From: Polaromonas sp. YR568
GTDB taxonomy: Bacteria; Pseudomonadota; Gammaproteobacteria; Burkholderiales; Burkholderiaceae_C
Length of the DNA stretch: 53,784 nt
NCBI GenBank assembly: GCA_945878995.1
Contig: CAMCUN010000020.1
Coordinates: forward strand, 1-53,784
Direction: 5' to 3'
Below the pieces are notes generated by a model, which saw nothing but the letters and a program-made list of their open reading frames with translations, was not told the origin of the DNA and made no database searches. Below, piece after piece: positions 9,589 to 19,242 of this stretch; the first letter of the stretch is position 1; each line of letters begins with the position of its first letter. Made by a program: the position numbers and the translations under genes.

Positions 9589-9807
9589 ATGACCCTTGCC
9601 CGGGTATTCAAGTCTGGCAACAGCGAAGCAGTGCGCCTGCCCAAGGAATTTCGCCTGGATGCGGACCAGATTGAAATTTTCAGAGATGGCCAAGACATCG
9701 TATTGCGGCAGCTGCCTCTCAATGGCGCAGACGTTTTTGATTTACTGAGCAGCTTGCCGGCCGACTTCATGGCTGACGGCAGGCAAGACACGCCGCCCCA
9801 AGAATAG
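9589..9807 (+). CDS. VapB-type AbrB-fold antitoxin, no partner toxin nearby
   Basis: A 72-residue protein of the VapB/VagC family. The N-terminal swapped-hairpin DNA-binding domain is clear: ARVFKSGNSEAVRLPKEFRL, then IEIFRDGQDIVLR. The C-terminal half (ADVFDLLSSLPADFM) would normally wrap a PIN-domain VapC toxin. No VapC or other toxin gene follows; the next 129 bases are noncoding and then a response regulator runs on the other strand. It is probably an orphan antitoxin, either a remnant of a lost pair or a recruited transcription regulator. Confidence 0.8.
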   Translation: MTLARVFKSGNSEAVRLPKEFRLDADQIEIFRDGQDIVLRQLPLNGADVFDLLSSLPADFMADGRQDTPPQE

Positions 9808-9936
9808 GACAGGCCCAGGCAGGCCTGCGACGCAGATGGTGTCAGCTTGTTCAGACAATTTCACCTAAATCAAGAGCAGGCTGACGTTTTTTGCAGAGAC
9901 AAGACATCACACGCTGCGGCTTTCAAGACACCCCAG

Positions 9937-10689
9937 CTAGATCGCCTGTACCCTCAGCGCCTGGGCCAGCTGGTAGCCCTTGCCGTGGACGGTCTTGAGC
10001 TCTAGCCCCAGCTCTTTGACATGGCGCAGCTTGGTGCGCAGTCGGCTGACCAGCACCTCCAGCCTGGCCTTGTCGACCTTGTCGTTCAGACCACCACTGC
10101 CGAGCGCGTCAATCAGCTCTTCATAGCTACAGACCCCTGGTGCATCGCCCAGGTGTTGCAACAAGCCACATTCGCTGCGGGTCAGGCTCAGTATGTCGCC
10201 TTGGGGTGACAGCAAACGCATGCTCTTGCTGTGCAAGGTCCAGGGTTCAGTGGCCTGTGGACTTGCAAGCCGCGGGCCGGGCGCGGCCCGGCGCGAGAGG
10301 TTGTGCAAGACCGCCAGCAACTCTTCCGGGCGGGTGGGCTTGGTCAGGTAGACATCGGCGCCCGCCATGTAGCCTTCTGTTCTTTCGCTGCCCATGACGC
10401 GGGCCGTCAGCAGCACGATGCCCACACCTGACAAAGTGCTGCGCAGCCATTTGCAAAGGCTGATGCCGTCTTCACCAGGCAAATTCAGGTCCAGCACCAC
10501 CAGCGTGGGCGCCAACTCAGCCACCGCGTGCCGAAAGCTCTTGCCGTCTGGAACGCAGCGCACGCGCCAGCCGGCGTGCTCGAGCACCAGCGATATTTCT
10601 TCACTGACGCGCAGGTTGTCTTCCACCATCAGGACCGACCCGAGTCCTGCATCAAGGGTCTGGGAGCGGGTGTCAGCGCGCTGCATCAT
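9937..10689 (-). CDS. OmpR-family response regulator
   Basis: A 250-residue two-component regulator. An N-terminal receiver domain (about 18-130) has the acidic pair E23/D24, phospho-acceptor D67 in VVLDLNLPGEDG, T95 and K117 in YLTKP. A C-terminal winged-helix DNA-binding domain (about 150-245) ends in the typical TVHGKGYQL. The first 17 residues are an extra tail. The start overlaps the sensor-kinase stop by 17 bp, so the pair is co-translated. Target genes are unknown; a palindrome upstream of the kinase gene (12722-12747) is one candidate site. Confidence 0.9.
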   Translation of the reverse strand: MMQRADTRSQTLDAGLGSVLMVEDNLRVSEEISLVLEHAGWRVRCVPDGKSFRHAVAELAPTLVVLDLNLPGEDGISLCKWLRSTLSGVGIVLLTARVMGSERTEGYMAGADVYLTKPTRPEELLAVLHNLSRRAAPGPRLASPQATEPWTLHSKSMRLLSPQGDILSLTRSECGLLQHLGDAPGVCSYEELIDALGSGGLNDKVDKARLEVLVSRLRTKLRHVKELGLELKTVHGKGYQLAQALRVQAI

Positions 10690-12694
10690 CGAGCGGCAAG
10701 GTCAGTGTGAAGCTGATCCTGTTGTCTTTGGTCTGGCTCACTAGGCTGGTACCCAAAGCGCCTGCCAAGGCTTGCGACAGCCACAGGCCCAGGCCTGCGC
10801 CCGACTGGTTGCGTGCGCTTTCGGCGCGGTAAAACCGCTCAAACAAGCGACTCGGGTCAGGCACACCGGCCGCGCCCACTTCGTTGGTCACGCGAATATC
10901 GATGTGCGTGCACTGCTCGGTCTGCCGACTGACCAGTTCGAGTTCGACCAAACTGTCAGGCGGTGAATATTTCAGCGCATTGCTGAGCAGGTTGTTCAAA
11001 ATGAGTTTGATGTAGTGCAGGTCCGAGCTCAGGGTAGCCCCCTCGGGCAGGCCGCGCACCAGGGTGTAAATGCGCTCGCTCGGGTTGGCCGCCTCAACCA
11101 AATCCAACAACTGCTGCACCGCAAAGGTGTGCACGGCCATGGGCATTTGACCCTGTTCATAGCCGTCGACTTCGGCGCAGCGGTCCACAATGGCGTTGAT
11201 CTCCTGCAGGGAACTTTTTATTTTCTCGGCCCTTTGCTGGGCGGGGTCGTCGCTGGCCAGTCGCTGCTGTATGCCAGCCAAGGCCATCTGGCTGGCCGTC
11301 AAGGGGTTTTTGAGTTCATGGGCCAACATGGCAGTGAATTTGCGTTGACGATCTAGGCGTTTAGATTCCAACTTCAGTGATGCCGTGGTCAAGACCAGGT
11401 CGGCTTGCGTCTTAGCCATCCGGTCTCTGCGCAAGCGCCCATAGATCCAACTGGCCAGGGAGATCAACACGATGGGCATCATTGAGCGAAACAACATGGT
11501 CTTTGTGACCAGATCGGGCTGCTGCAGTGCACTCGCGCTGGACGCCCAGCCCTGCAACTGCAGGGCCGACAGCAGACCCAAGCAAGCCATCAGCAGAAGG
11601 GCCGCAGTTGCGATTTTTGCAGGCCAAGGCTTCAAGCTTTTTGGGGCTTGAACAGCCGCCAGCAACATACCGAACAAATACAGCACGGCCCCGCACAGCA
11701 TCAGGCCATCCAACATATTGATGACCCAGCCCGGATAAAAGAAAGACAGGGTCAGGTTGCAAAATCCCAGAATCGTCCAGACCCACAGCCCGGCCATCCA
11801 CCGCTTGTCCTGAAACACCTCTGCAGCCAGCAAGATATAAACCCAGCCTGCGCTCAGCACAGTGGCCGACACCAGGTACACGAAGAATCTATCCTCCCAT
11901 GCAGAAGGCAGGCCCAAAAGAGCGGGGGCATAGCCAAAGGTCAGCCAAAGTCTGAGCAAAACGATGGTCAACAACATGCAGGCGGCCACGGACAAGAGGC
12001 TGATATGCGTCAAGGCCTTCCACACCATGACAGCCAAGGCAAACAAAAGCATGGTGCTGACCACCGCCATGGTGATGTCCAGGCGGTGGTTGAAGACCGA
12101 TATCTCCGCCTGGGTGCCTGCATAAACCAACAAGCTGTTGGCATGGCTGGCCTTGATTTGCAGAAAAATCTGCTCAGACTTGGCCAATTCACCAACAGGG
12201 ATGGACAAGGAACTGGCCGCATTACCAAGATCTGTGGCCCGCCACCCGCCCCTGGCCTGCGCATCGGGGGTGTGCAAGATGACAGAATCAAAAAACGGTG
12301 GTATCACCCGCAGGTAAATAGGACCTAAAGGACCGGGCTCGCCATCAGCTCGGCTGATGCTCAGCCTGAGCCAAACTGTCTTGCCCTCCATCTGCAAGCG
12401 CTGAAGCGGGGTGAAGGTTTTGAAGGCAGCGGCCTGCACATCTTGCACGGCCTGCACGTTCAACGACTGCGTCTCGTCCATAAACACATGCTGCTCAACG
12501 CGGGTGTTGACGCCAGCCACATCGCCAGGCGCTGAGGGCTGCAGTCCCTGGGCTCCGATGGCAGGCATGGCCAAAAACAAAGCCAAGGCCAGCCATGCCC
12601 TGACCCATCCAAGCCCTGCTGAAGGCTCAAGCCTGAACCATCCGCAGACCAGCCGCCAGGGTTCTCGCCAAGAACAAGCGGGTTCGGTGGACAT
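10673..12694 (-). CDS. 7TM-type sensor histidine kinase
   Basis: A 673-residue inner-membrane kinase. A signal peptide or anchor covers about 28-48 (ALFLAMPAIGA). A periplasmic 7TMR-DISMED2-like beta domain spans about 60-200, with LRVIPPFFDSVILHTPD typical. Seven hydrophobic segments follow at about 205-430. The HisKA domain has phospho-acceptor H459 in AHELKNPLT, and the HATPase domain shows the N-box LNNLLSNALKYSP and GAGLGLWLSQ. The family is thought to sense carbohydrates or other small ligands; the ligand here is unknown. The partner regulator is the overlapping downstream gene. Confidence 0.9.
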   Translation of the reverse strand: MSTEPACSWREPWRLVCGWFRLEPSAGLGWVRAWLALALFLAMPAIGAQGLQPSAPGDVAGVNTRVEQHVFMDETQSLNVQAVQDVQAAAFKTFTPLQRLQMEGKTVWLRLSISRADGEPGPLGPIYLRVIPPFFDSVILHTPDAQARGGWRATDLGNAASSLSIPVGELAKSEQIFLQIKASHANSLLVYAGTQAEISVFNHRLDITMAVVSTMLLFALAVMVWKALTHISLLSVAACMLLTIVLLRLWLTFGYAPALLGLPSAWEDRFFVYLVSATVLSAGWVYILLAAEVFQDKRWMAGLWVWTILGFCNLTLSFFYPGWVINMLDGLMLCGAVLYLFGMLLAAVQAPKSLKPWPAKIATAALLLMACLGLLSALQLQGWASSASALQQPDLVTKTMLFRSMMPIVLISLASWIYGRLRRDRMAKTQADLVLTTASLKLESKRLDRQRKFTAMLAHELKNPLTASQMALAGIQQRLASDDPAQQRAEKIKSSLQEINAIVDRCAEVDGYEQGQMPMAVHTFAVQQLLDLVEAANPSERIYTLVRGLPEGATLSSDLHYIKLILNNLLSNALKYSPPDSLVELELVSRQTEQCTHIDIRVTNEVGAAGVPDPSRLFERFYRAESARNQSGAGLGLWLSQALAGALGTSLVSQTKDNRISFTLTLPLDDAAR

Positions 12695-12721
12695 GAAAGC
12701 ATCTTACCCAGACCGCCTTTC

Positions 12722-12747
12722 AAACCTTGCATTTTTTTGCAAGGTTT
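12722..12747. promoter_or_regulatory. Perfect 10-bp palindrome upstream of the kinase operon
   Basis: AAACCTTGCA (12722-12731), six T, TGCAAGGTTT (12738-12747). It lies 28 bases before the kinase ATG and 25 bases before the divergent broken gene. Both flanking genes point away from it, so it does not terminate either. It could be an operator, or a relic terminator of something lost here. Confidence 0.5.
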
Positions 12748-12772
12748 TATCAGGCTCAATTGTTAAAAAGGA

Positions 12773-13110
12773 TTGATAATCGATACAACTGTTTCAAATT
12801 GCGCCCACCACCAGCGCTTGAGCCCACTCGGCCGGCGCCTCCTCCCGGTTTTGACTGCAGCGATCTGCATGCTCGGCCAGGCTGGAGCCCAAACCCCGCC
12901 ATCGGCCGGCTCGCTGCAGCAGCAAATTGAACGCGATCAGCCTGGCGCCCAGCCGCGCCTGCAAGCCCCGCCCAGCGGCAAGGCCGCGCCCGAGGCCCCG
13001 CCCGTGGGGCAAACCGTGACCGTGCGCAGCTTCAAGTTCAAGGGCAACACCTTGTGACGGTGGGCAATCAAACCACGCTGGTGCAAATTTCAGAAATGCA
13101 AAAAAACTGA
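12773..13110 (+). pseudogene. Remnant of a TpsB (ShlB/FhaC-type) two-partner secretion transporter
   Basis: A signal-peptide-like N-terminus (LPVLTAAICMLGQAGAQ) is followed by a Pro/Gln-rich linker (SLQQQIERDQPGA) and VTVRSFKFKGNTL. This is how POTRA-containing outer-membrane transporters of the ShlB/FhaC family begin. The frame stops at 13057, exactly where the first POTRA domain should continue. Restoring one base there reads on as TVGNQTTLVQ to a second stop at 13110. The remaining 400-500 residues of POTRA and barrel are absent, as is any TpsA exoprotein gene. The next gene runs on the opposite strand. Interpreted as a truncated, frameshifted relic. Confidence 0.6.
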
Positions 13111-13167
13111 GCAGGCGGCCACAGAACCTGGCCCGATCAGAAGGGCCAGGGCTCAAAAAGCCAGCGC

Positions 13168-13794
13168 TCAAGGTTCAGCGAAATGGCGCTGTAACAACTC
13201 TGCCAGCTGCTCAGGCTGGCTGAGGTGAATGCCGCTCCAGCCCAGGGCTTGGGCCGCCGTCACATTCACAGGCATGTCGTCGATGAACAGCGTTTGTTCA
13301 GGCGCCAAGCCGTGTCTCTCGGCCAACAGGCGATAGATGGCTGCATCAGGCTTGCCCAGTTTCACGTCGCCTGAAAACACACCGCCGTCAAACAACCCCA
13401 AGAAAGCATGTCGGCGCTCCAGCACCCGCGCAAAGGGCTGGGGCATATTGGACAGAAAGTAAAGCTTCACATCGCCGTGCAGCGCACGCCTGCGGGCCAA
13501 AGACTCCAGCACCTCCACGTTGGCGCTGATGGGTTGCAACTGCTCACCAATGGGGGCCAGCAACTCGTGCACCTCATGGTGCGCCAGGCTCAGGCGAGCG
13601 GCGGTGGATTCGACCACCTGAGCCAGCGGCAGCAGGCCGCGGTCAAAGTCCTGCCAGTCGGCATGGTGAAAAATAGCTTGGGCCAGGGCCTGTGCTTGCG
13701 GCTGCGTGGCCGCCAGCGCAGGAAAGTGGCGGGCCACTCGCTCGGCCGGCTGCCACTCAAACAGCACGGCGCCAAAGTCAAAGACCACATTCAT
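13168..13794 (-). CDS. HAD-family phosphatase, YihX-like
   Basis: A 208-residue haloacid-dehalogenase superfamily enzyme. Motif I is FDFGAVLFEW (nucleophile D6); the second acidic position is G, as in YihX-type sugar-phosphate phosphatases (DLGNV). Motif II is FLSNMPQ, the motif III lysine is in KLGKPDAAIY, and motif IV is FIDDMPVN. Its ATG overlaps the pgi stop (ATGA), so it is co-translated with pgi and tal. That linkage suggests a sugar-phosphate substrate such as glucose-1-phosphate, by analogy with YihX, but the substrate is not proven by sequence. Confidence 0.88.
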   Translation of the reverse strand: MNVVFDFGAVLFEWQPAERVARHFPALAATQPQAQALAQAIFHHADWQDFDRGLLPLAQVVESTAARLSLAHHEVHELLAPIGEQLQPISANVEVLESLARRRALHGDVKLYFLSNMPQPFARVLERRHAFLGLFDGGVFSGDVKLGKPDAAIYRLLAERHGLAPEQTLFIDDMPVNVTAAQALGWSGIHLSQPEQLAELLQRHFAEP

Positions 13795-15374
13795 GATCGC
13801 AAGGCCTGCACCAGGGCGGCGGTGGAGGCGTCCAGACCCGCCAGGTCGCCGCTGGCCAGGCGCGGCTCAATGTCGCGGGCCAGCACCTTGCCCAACTCCA
13901 CGCCCCACTGGTCAAAGCTGTTGATGCCCCAGACCGAGCCGCTCACAAACACGCGGTGCTCCTGCAAGGCAATGAGCGCGCCCAAGCTGGCCGAATCGAG
14001 CTTGTCCAGCAGCAAAAAGCTGCTGGGTCGGTTGCCGGGAAAGTGTCTGTGCCCGCCCGCATCGCTGCGGCCCAGCATCAAGGCCTGGGCCTGCGCCAGC
14101 GCATTGGCCAGCAGCTGCGAGTGGTGACCGGCCAAGCCATGGGCGGCCTTTTTGACCGCCACAAACTCGACCGGCACGGTTTGACTGCCTTGGTGCAGCA
14201 GCTGAAAAAAGGCGTGCTGACCGAGCGTGCCGGGCTCGCCCCACACCAGGGGGGCGGTCTCAAAGGGCAGGACCTGGCCTGCGCGGTCCACGCGCTTGCC
14301 ATTGCTTTCCATTTCCAGCTGTTGCAAGTAGGCAGCCCAGCGGCCTAAAAAGCTGTGGTACGGCGCCACGTTGCGGCTGGCAAAGCCATGGAAATTGCGG
14401 TACCACACGTCGAGCAGGCCCAGCCGCAACGGCAGGTTGTGCGCGGGCGCTTGGGTCAAGAAATGCTGGTCCATGGCGTGCGCGCCGGCCAAGAACTGGC
14501 GAAAGTGAGCAGCGCCAATGGAAATGGCCAGCGGCAGGCCAATGGCCGACATGACTGAATAACGCCCGCCCACCCAGTCCCAAAAGCCAAACGTGGTGCG
14601 AATGCCGAACTCGGCTGCGCCTTGCACGTTGGTGGTGAGCGCGGCAAAGCGCTGGGGCAGCAAAGCCTGGGCGTCCTCGCCCAGTTGCGCCTCAAACCAG
14701 CGCCGCGCCGAACGCGCGTTGGTCATGGTCTCGGCGGTGGTGAAGGTTTTGGAGGCAATCAAAAACAAGGTGTGGCGCGCGTCCAGGCCCTGGAGCACGG
14801 CGTCCAACTCATGGCCATCGACGTTGGAGACAAACACAAAGCGCTTGCCCGGCACTTTAAAAGCCTGCAGCGCCTGCGTGGCCATGTGCGGCCCCAGGTC
14901 TGAGCCGCCTATGCCAATGTTGACCACGGTGGTGATCTCGGGGTCGGCCCTGACCTGCTCGGCAAAGGCCAGCATGGCGTCCAGGGTGTGGTGCACCTGC
15001 TCCAGCTCTTGTTCCCAGGCTTGCCCGGCGCCGGTGCCGCGCGGCTGGCGCAGCAAAAAATGCATGACCTGGCGCTGCTCGGTGGTGTTGATGGCCTGGC
15101 CCGCAAACATGGCGTCGCGGTGGGCCAAGATCCCGCATTGCTCGGCCAGCTCGAACAGCAAAGTCTCGGTCTGGCGCGACAGCAGGTTTTTGGACAAGTC
15201 GGCCAAGAGGTGCGGCGCCCGTTGGCTGAAGTGCGCCGCCCGCTCGGGGTCTTGCGCAAAAGCCTGGCGCAGGTCAAAACCGCGGCCTTGGTCCTCAAAG
15301 TGCTGTTGCAGCGCGGTCCAGGCGGGCGTGCGGTCGCAGCGCACGCTGGCCCAAGAGGCAGGGGCTTTGCTCAT
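13791..15374 (-). CDS. pgi: Glucose-6-phosphate isomerase
   Basis: Interconverts glucose-6-phosphate and fructose-6-phosphate. The 527-residue length is close to the bacterial family norm. Signature segments include [18 protein letters not shown], the phosphate-binding [12 protein letters not shown], and [13 protein letters not shown]. The C-terminal [13 protein letters not shown] is a PROSITE-type signature. Both ends overlap neighbours by ATGA (tal upstream, HAD phosphatase downstream), making a tightly coupled tal-pgi-HAD operon. The divergent HexR-type regulator is a likely controller. Confidence 0.98.
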   Translation of the reverse strand: MSKAPASWASVRCDRTPAWTALQQHFEDQGRGFDLRQAFAQDPERAAHFSQRAPHLLADLSKNLLSRQTETLLFELAEQCGILAHRDAMFAGQAINTTEQRQVMHFLLRQPRGTGAGQAWEQELEQVHHTLDAMLAFAEQVRADPEITTVVNIGIGGSDLGPHMATQALQAFKVPGKRFVFVSNVDGHELDAVLQGLDARHTLFLIASKTFTTAETMTNARSARRWFEAQLGEDAQALLPQRFAALTTNVQGAAEFGIRTTFGFWDWVGGRYSVMSAIGLPLAISIGAAHFRQFLAGAHAMDQHFLTQAPAHNLPLRLGLLDVWYRNFHGFASRNVAPYHSFLGRWAAYLQQLEMESNGKRVDRAGQVLPFETAPLVWGEPGTLGQHAFFQLLHQGSQTVPVEFVAVKKAAHGLAGHHSQLLANALAQAQALMLGRSDAGGHRHFPGNRPSSFLLLDKLDSASLGALIALQEHRVFVSGSVWGINSFDQWGVELGKVLARDIEPRLASGDLAGLDASTAALVQALRS

Positions 15375-16321
15375 GGCACGGCCTGCATGAGCTGCTCGAG
15401 TTTGATGGCATCCACCACAAACGCGCGTATGCCTTCGGCCAGCTTCTCGGTGGCCATGGCGTCTTCATTGAGCGCGTAGCGAAAGCCGGACTCGTTGTAA
15501 TGAACGGGTGCCAAGTCCAGGTCGGCGGCGGCTGCCGCGTCCAGGGCAAGAGGCAGCGGCGCCTCGGTGGCGGCCAGTTGCGCCAGCAAGTCGGGGCTGA
15601 TGGTCAGCAGGTCGCAGCCGGCCAGCGCCGTGATTTGCCCCACGTTGCGAAAGCTCGCACCCATCACCTCGGTAGCGATGCCGTGTTTTTTGTAGTGGTT
15701 GAAAATTTGCCGCACAGACTGCACGCCCGGGTCATGGGGACCCGCTTTATCGGCTTCCACCCACTGGCTGCCCGCCGACTTTTTGTACCAGTCGTAAATG
15801 CGGCCCACAAAGGGCGAGATGAGCTGCACACGCGCTTGGCCGCAGGCCACCGCCTGGCAAAAAGAAAACAGCAAGGTCAAGTTGGTGCGTATGCCGCGGG
15901 CTTGCAAGACCCTGGCCGCCTCAATGCCCTCCCAGGTGGCCGCTATTTTGATGAGCACGCGCTCGGGCGCCACGCCTTCGGCCCGGTACAGCGCCATCAG
16001 ACGCTCGGCCCTAGCCACAGTGGCGGCCGTGTCAAAGCTCAGGCGGGCGTCGACTTCGGTGGACACGCGGCCGGGAATGAGGGCCAAAATTTCGCAGCCA
16101 AAGCGCACCAGCAGGCGGTCCATCACCTCGTCCAAAGGCGCGCTGCGGTGGGCCTGCACCACTTGATGGAGCAGGGGCTGGTAATCGGGCTTTTGAACGG
16201 CCTTGAGGATGAGCGAGGGGTTGGTGGTCGCATCCTGGGGCCTGAACTGGCTCAGTTGCTTGAAGTCGCCAGTGTCGGCCACCACCGTGGTGTATTGCTT
16301 GAGGGTGTCGAGTTGATTCAT
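15371..16321 (-). CDS. tal: Transaldolase
   Basis: Pentose-phosphate enzyme transferring dihydroxyacetone units; 316 residues, the class I TalB-type length. The N-terminus [20 protein letters not shown] and [10 protein letters not shown] are characteristic. The Schiff-base lysine lies in [24 protein letters not shown] and [11 protein letters not shown] are conserved. First gene of the tal-pgi-HAD unit, divergent from the RpiR-family regulator with 113 bp between the start codons. Confidence 0.97.
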   Translation of the reverse strand: MNQLDTLKQYTTVVADTGDFKQLSQFRPQDATTNPSLILKAVQKPDYQPLLHQVVQAHRSAPLDEVMDRLLVRFGCEILALIPGRVSTEVDARLSFDTAATVARAERLMALYRAEGVAPERVLIKIAATWEGIEAARVLQARGIRTNLTLLFSFCQAVACGQARVQLISPFVGRIYDWYKKSAGSQWVEADKAGPHDPGVQSVRQIFNHYKKHGIATEVMGASFRNVGQITALAGCDLLTISPDLLAQLAATEAPLPLALDAAAAADLDLAPVHYNESGFRYALNEDAMATEKLAEGIRAFVVDAIKLEQLMQAVP

Positions 16322-16434
16322 GTGGCCATTATCGGACTGGCAAGGGTATGCTCATAAGCTCATCCTGGGTCAGGCCTGTGGTCTGCCCGCCCTGCCCCTG
16401 CAGCCACCACACTGCACCCTTTGTCTGTTCAGCC

Positions 16435-17283
16435 ATGCTAGACCGCATCAAAGCCTGCCTTTCCTCCCTGGCCCCTGCAGAGCAGCGCGTGGGCAAGCTG
16501 GTGCTCAGCGATGCGCGCAGCTTTGCGCAAATGCCCATCAGCGAGTTGGCCCACCTGGCCCATGTGAGCAAGCCCACCGTGGTGCGCTTTTGCCGCAGCA
16601 TGGGCTACAACGGTTTGTCTGACTTCAAGCTCAAGCTGGCGGGCAGCGTGAGCGAAGGGGTGCCCTTTATCCACCGCAGCGTGGACACCGACGACAAGGT
16701 GGGCGATGTGGTGGTCAAGGTGATTGACAACACGGTCTCGGCCTTTCTCAAGTACCGCAACGACGCCAGCGTTTTTGCTGTGGGCCGGGCTGTGGAGGCC
16801 CTGCTCAAGGCCTGCCAAGAAGGCAAGCGCATTGAGTTCATCGGGGTGGGCAACAGCGGCATCGTGGCGCAAGATGCGCAGCACAAGTTCTTCAGGCTGG
16901 GGGTACACACCATCTCCTACAGCGACGGCCACATGCAGGTGATGAGCGCCTCGCTGCTGCGCGCAGGCGACTGTTTGGTGGTGATCTCCAATTCCGGCCG
17001 CACCCGTGACCTGATGGACGCCACCGACATTGCGCGCAAAAACGGCGCCACGGTGTTGGTCATCACGGCCAGTGGCTCGCCGCTGGCCTCATCGGGCGAC
17101 ATTCACCTGGCAGCCGACCACCCCGAGGGCTACGACCGTTACAGCCCCATGGTCTCGCGCCTGCTGCACTTGATGATTATTGACATTTTGGCCACCACCG
17201 TGGCCTTGCGCCTGAACGCTGAGCTGCTCCAGCCCATGCTGCAAGACATGAAAAACAAGCTGCGCAGCAAACGCTACGCCTGA
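16435..17283 (+). CDS. hexR: RpiR-family transcriptional regulator, HexR-like
   Basis: A 282-residue regulator with an N-terminal RpiR helix-turn-helix (about 1-75; SELAHLAHVSKPTVVRFCRS is the helix-turn-helix) and a C-terminal SIS sugar-phosphate-binding domain (about 120-260; FIGVGNSGIVAQDAQHKF and VISNSGRTRDLMDA). HexR proteins repress central carbon genes and respond to 2-keto-3-deoxy-6-phosphogluconate. Its position divergent from tal-pgi supports that assignment. The ATG at 16435 gives the standard N-terminus MLDRIKACLSSLAPAEQRV; an upstream in-frame ATG at 16348 would add a Cys/Pro-rich tail and is rejected. No consensus operator was recognised by eye. Confidence 0.85.
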   Translation: MLDRIKACLSSLAPAEQRVGKLVLSDARSFAQMPISELAHLAHVSKPTVVRFCRSMGYNGLSDFKLKLAGSVSEGVPFIHRSVDTDDKVGDVVVKVIDNTVSAFLKYRNDASVFAVGRAVEALLKACQEGKRIEFIGVGNSGIVAQDAQHKFFRLGVHTISYSDGHMQVMSASLLRAGDCLVVISNSGRTRDLMDATDIARKNGATVLVITASGSPLASSGDIHLAADHPEGYDRYSPMVSRLLHLMIIDILATTVALRLNAELLQPMLQDMKNKLRSKRYA

Positions 17284-17299
17284 TCCAGTCCTGGGCTGA

Positions 17300-18082
17300 T
17301 CAATGCCGAGGTTTGAACACCACCGGCCCGTACCAGGCCTGCACCTCGCTGGCGGTGTTGTCGGTGTCCGTCATCAAGGCGACGGCTTTGAGCGCCCCGG
17401 GTGGGGCACCGAACACGCGCTCATAGTCGGCGCGTATGTCGCGCTCATAGTCTTGCCAGCGGTTGACGCCGTCGGCGCCAGACTGGATCACCAGCTTGCG
17501 AATGCGGTCTGTGCGCCTGTTGTTCACCACCGTGCCCACAGGCAAATGGTTGGACCACACGTACATGAGGGTGGCGTAAGGCAATTCCTCACCGGTGAGC
17601 ACGCGGGCCAGCTCGGAAAGCATGGCGTCTTTGGCTGAAAAAAGGCTGCGATCGCCGTCAAAAACCAGCACCAGCCGAACGGGCGAGTCTTCTTTGCCCG
17701 CTTGCTGCAGGTCGGCGTCGGCAATCAAGCCAGCGACCTTCCAGGAAAATTGAATTTGCCCCAGCGAGAGCGCAGGCAGACTTTGCGCCTGGCGCATGGC
17801 GCTGATCCCAGCCTGCGAGGACACCGCCATGGCCGGACGCCCCTGGCGCCACACGTACTGGTAGTGGTTGCGGCGCTTGCCCGGAAAGAGCTGGTGCTGC
17901 CAGGGGGCAGCTTGTGCGGTGGATGTGGCAGTTTGGCTGTCTGCCCCCGCTTGTGCCCACTGCTGGGCCACGGGGGAGGTGTCTGCTGAGGGCAAATGTG
18001 CGCAACCGGTCAACACCAAGGCCAAGACCAAGACCGCCAAGACCGGAAAATTCACCAATTTACACAAAGCTGAGGACGCCAT
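17300..18082 (-). CDS. DUF3047 lipoprotein
   Basis: A 260-residue predicted lipoprotein. An N-terminal hydrophobic stretch (FPVLAVLVLALVLTGC) ends in a lipobox with acylated Cys27. The body matches DUF3047: the segments FSWKVAGLIADADL, SPVRLVLVFDGDRS, LPYATLMYVWSN, YERDIRADYERVFG and VALMTDTDNTASEV are typical. Function unknown. The ATG at 18082 is preferred over a GTG at 18100. It converges on hexR (16-base gap) and lies 92 bases downstream of ruvB on the same strand, so read-through from ruvB is possible. Confidence 0.85.
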   Translation of the reverse strand: MASSALCKLVNFPVLAVLVLALVLTGCAHLPSADTSPVAQQWAQAGADSQTATSTAQAAPWQHQLFPGKRRNHYQYVWRQGRPAMAVSSQAGISAMRQAQSLPALSLGQIQFSWKVAGLIADADLQQAGKEDSPVRLVLVFDGDRSLFSAKDAMLSELARVLTGEELPYATLMYVWSNHLPVGTVVNNRRTDRIRKLVIQSGADGVNRWQDYERDIRADYERVFGAPPGALKAVALMTDTDNTASEVQAWYGPVVFKPRH

Positions 18083-18174
18083 GGGCCGGGAGTCTGACAC
18101 AGCTCAGCTATTTTGAGCAGCCCAAAAACCCTCAAAAATCCATGGGCAACTGGCCAGCTGCGCTGGGCGGATGC

Positions 18175-19242
18175 TCAGGCGCCAAACAAATCAGACGCCC
18201 CCTCGGTCCGGTTCGAGGGCGCGGCCAGCCCCAAATGCCGGTAGGCCGCCAAGGTGGCGATGCGCCCGCGCGGGGTGCGCTGCAAATAGCCTTGTTGAAT
18301 GAGGTAGGGCTCGATCACGTCTTCAATGGTGCCGGACTCCTCGCCAATGCTGGCGGCAATGTTGTCCAAGCCCACGGGGCCGCCGTCAAAGCGGTGGATC
18401 ACCGCTTCCAGCAGCTTTCTGTCCATGATGTCAAAGCCCTGAGGGTCCACGTCCAGCATGGCGAGGGCCCGGTTGGCCATGTCCAAAGTAATGGTGCCGT
18501 CGCCCTTGACCTGGGCGTAATCGCGCACCCGGCGCAGCAGGCGGTTGGCAATGCGCGGCGTGCCGCGCGAGCGGCGGGCGATTTCCATGGCGCCTTCTTC
18601 CATGATGGGTGACTTCATCAGGCCGGCGCTGCGCCGCACAATGGTTTGCAGCTCTTGCGGCGTATAGAACTCCAAGCGGGCGACGATGCCAAAGCGGTCG
18701 CGCAGCGGGTTGGTCAGCATGCCGGCCCGGGTGGTTGCACCCACCAAGGTGAAGGGCTGCAGGTCGAGCTTGATGCTGCGGGCGGCCGGGCCTTCGCCGA
18801 TCATGATGTCGATTTGGTAGTCCTCCAGCGCGGGGTAGAGGATTTCTTCGACCACCGGGGACAGCCGGTGAATCTCGTCAATGAAGAGCACATCGTTTTT
18901 TTCAAGGTTGGTCAGCAGCGCAGCCAAGTCCTTGGGCTTTTCAAGCACCGGACCGCTGGTTTGCCGCAGGTTCACGCCCAGCTCGTGGGCCACGATGTGG
19001 CTGAGCGTGGTCTTGCCCAGGCCGGGCGGGCCAAACAGCAGCACATGGTCCAGGGCCTCGCCCCGTTGGCGGGCCGCACCAATAAAAATTTCAAGCTGCT
19101 CGCGCGCCTTGGCCTGGCCCACGTACTCGTCCAGCAGCTTGGGGCGCAGGGCGCGCTCCAGCGCCTCTTCTTTGGGCGAGTCGGGCGCGGCCGACATGAC
19201 GCGCTTGGGCGCAGGCGCAAAGTCGTCGGTTTGGATGCTCAT
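18175..19242 (-). CDS. ruvB: Holliday junction branch migration ATPase RuvB
   Basis: A 355-residue AAA+ motor that drives branch migration with RuvA. Walker A is GPPGLGKT (71-78), Walker B is FIDEIHRL, and sensor and C-terminal winged-helix segments ([16 protein letters not shown]) are present. The ATG at 19242 overlaps the TGA of the MazF-like gene (ATGA), so its translation is coupled to the toxin gene. An in-frame start further upstream would lie inside the toxin gene and is rejected. In most relatives ruvB follows ruvA directly; here a toxin-antitoxin pair intervenes. Confidence 0.97.
   Translation of the reverse strand: MSIQTDDFAPAPKRVMSAAPDSPKEEALERALRPKLLDEYVGQAKAREQLEIFIGAARQRGEALDHVLLFGPPGLGKTTLSHIVAHELGVNLRQTSGPVLEKPKDLAALLTNLEKNDVLFIDEIHRLSPVVEEILYPALEDYQIDIMIGEGPAARSIKLDLQPFTLVGATTRAGMLTNPLRDRFGIVARLEFYTPQELQTIVRRSAGLMKSPIMEEGAMEIARRSRGTPRIANRLLRRVRDYAQVKGDGTITLDMANRALAMLDVDPQGFDIMDRKLLEAVIHRFDGGPVGLDNIAASIGEESGTIEDVIEPYLIQQGYLQRTPRGRIATLAAYRHLGLAAPSNRTEGASDLFGA

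Noticed and set aside
16322..16434. HexR operator between tal and hexR
   Set aside because: I could not find a convincing palindrome of the known HexR type, so regulation is inferred from gene position only.
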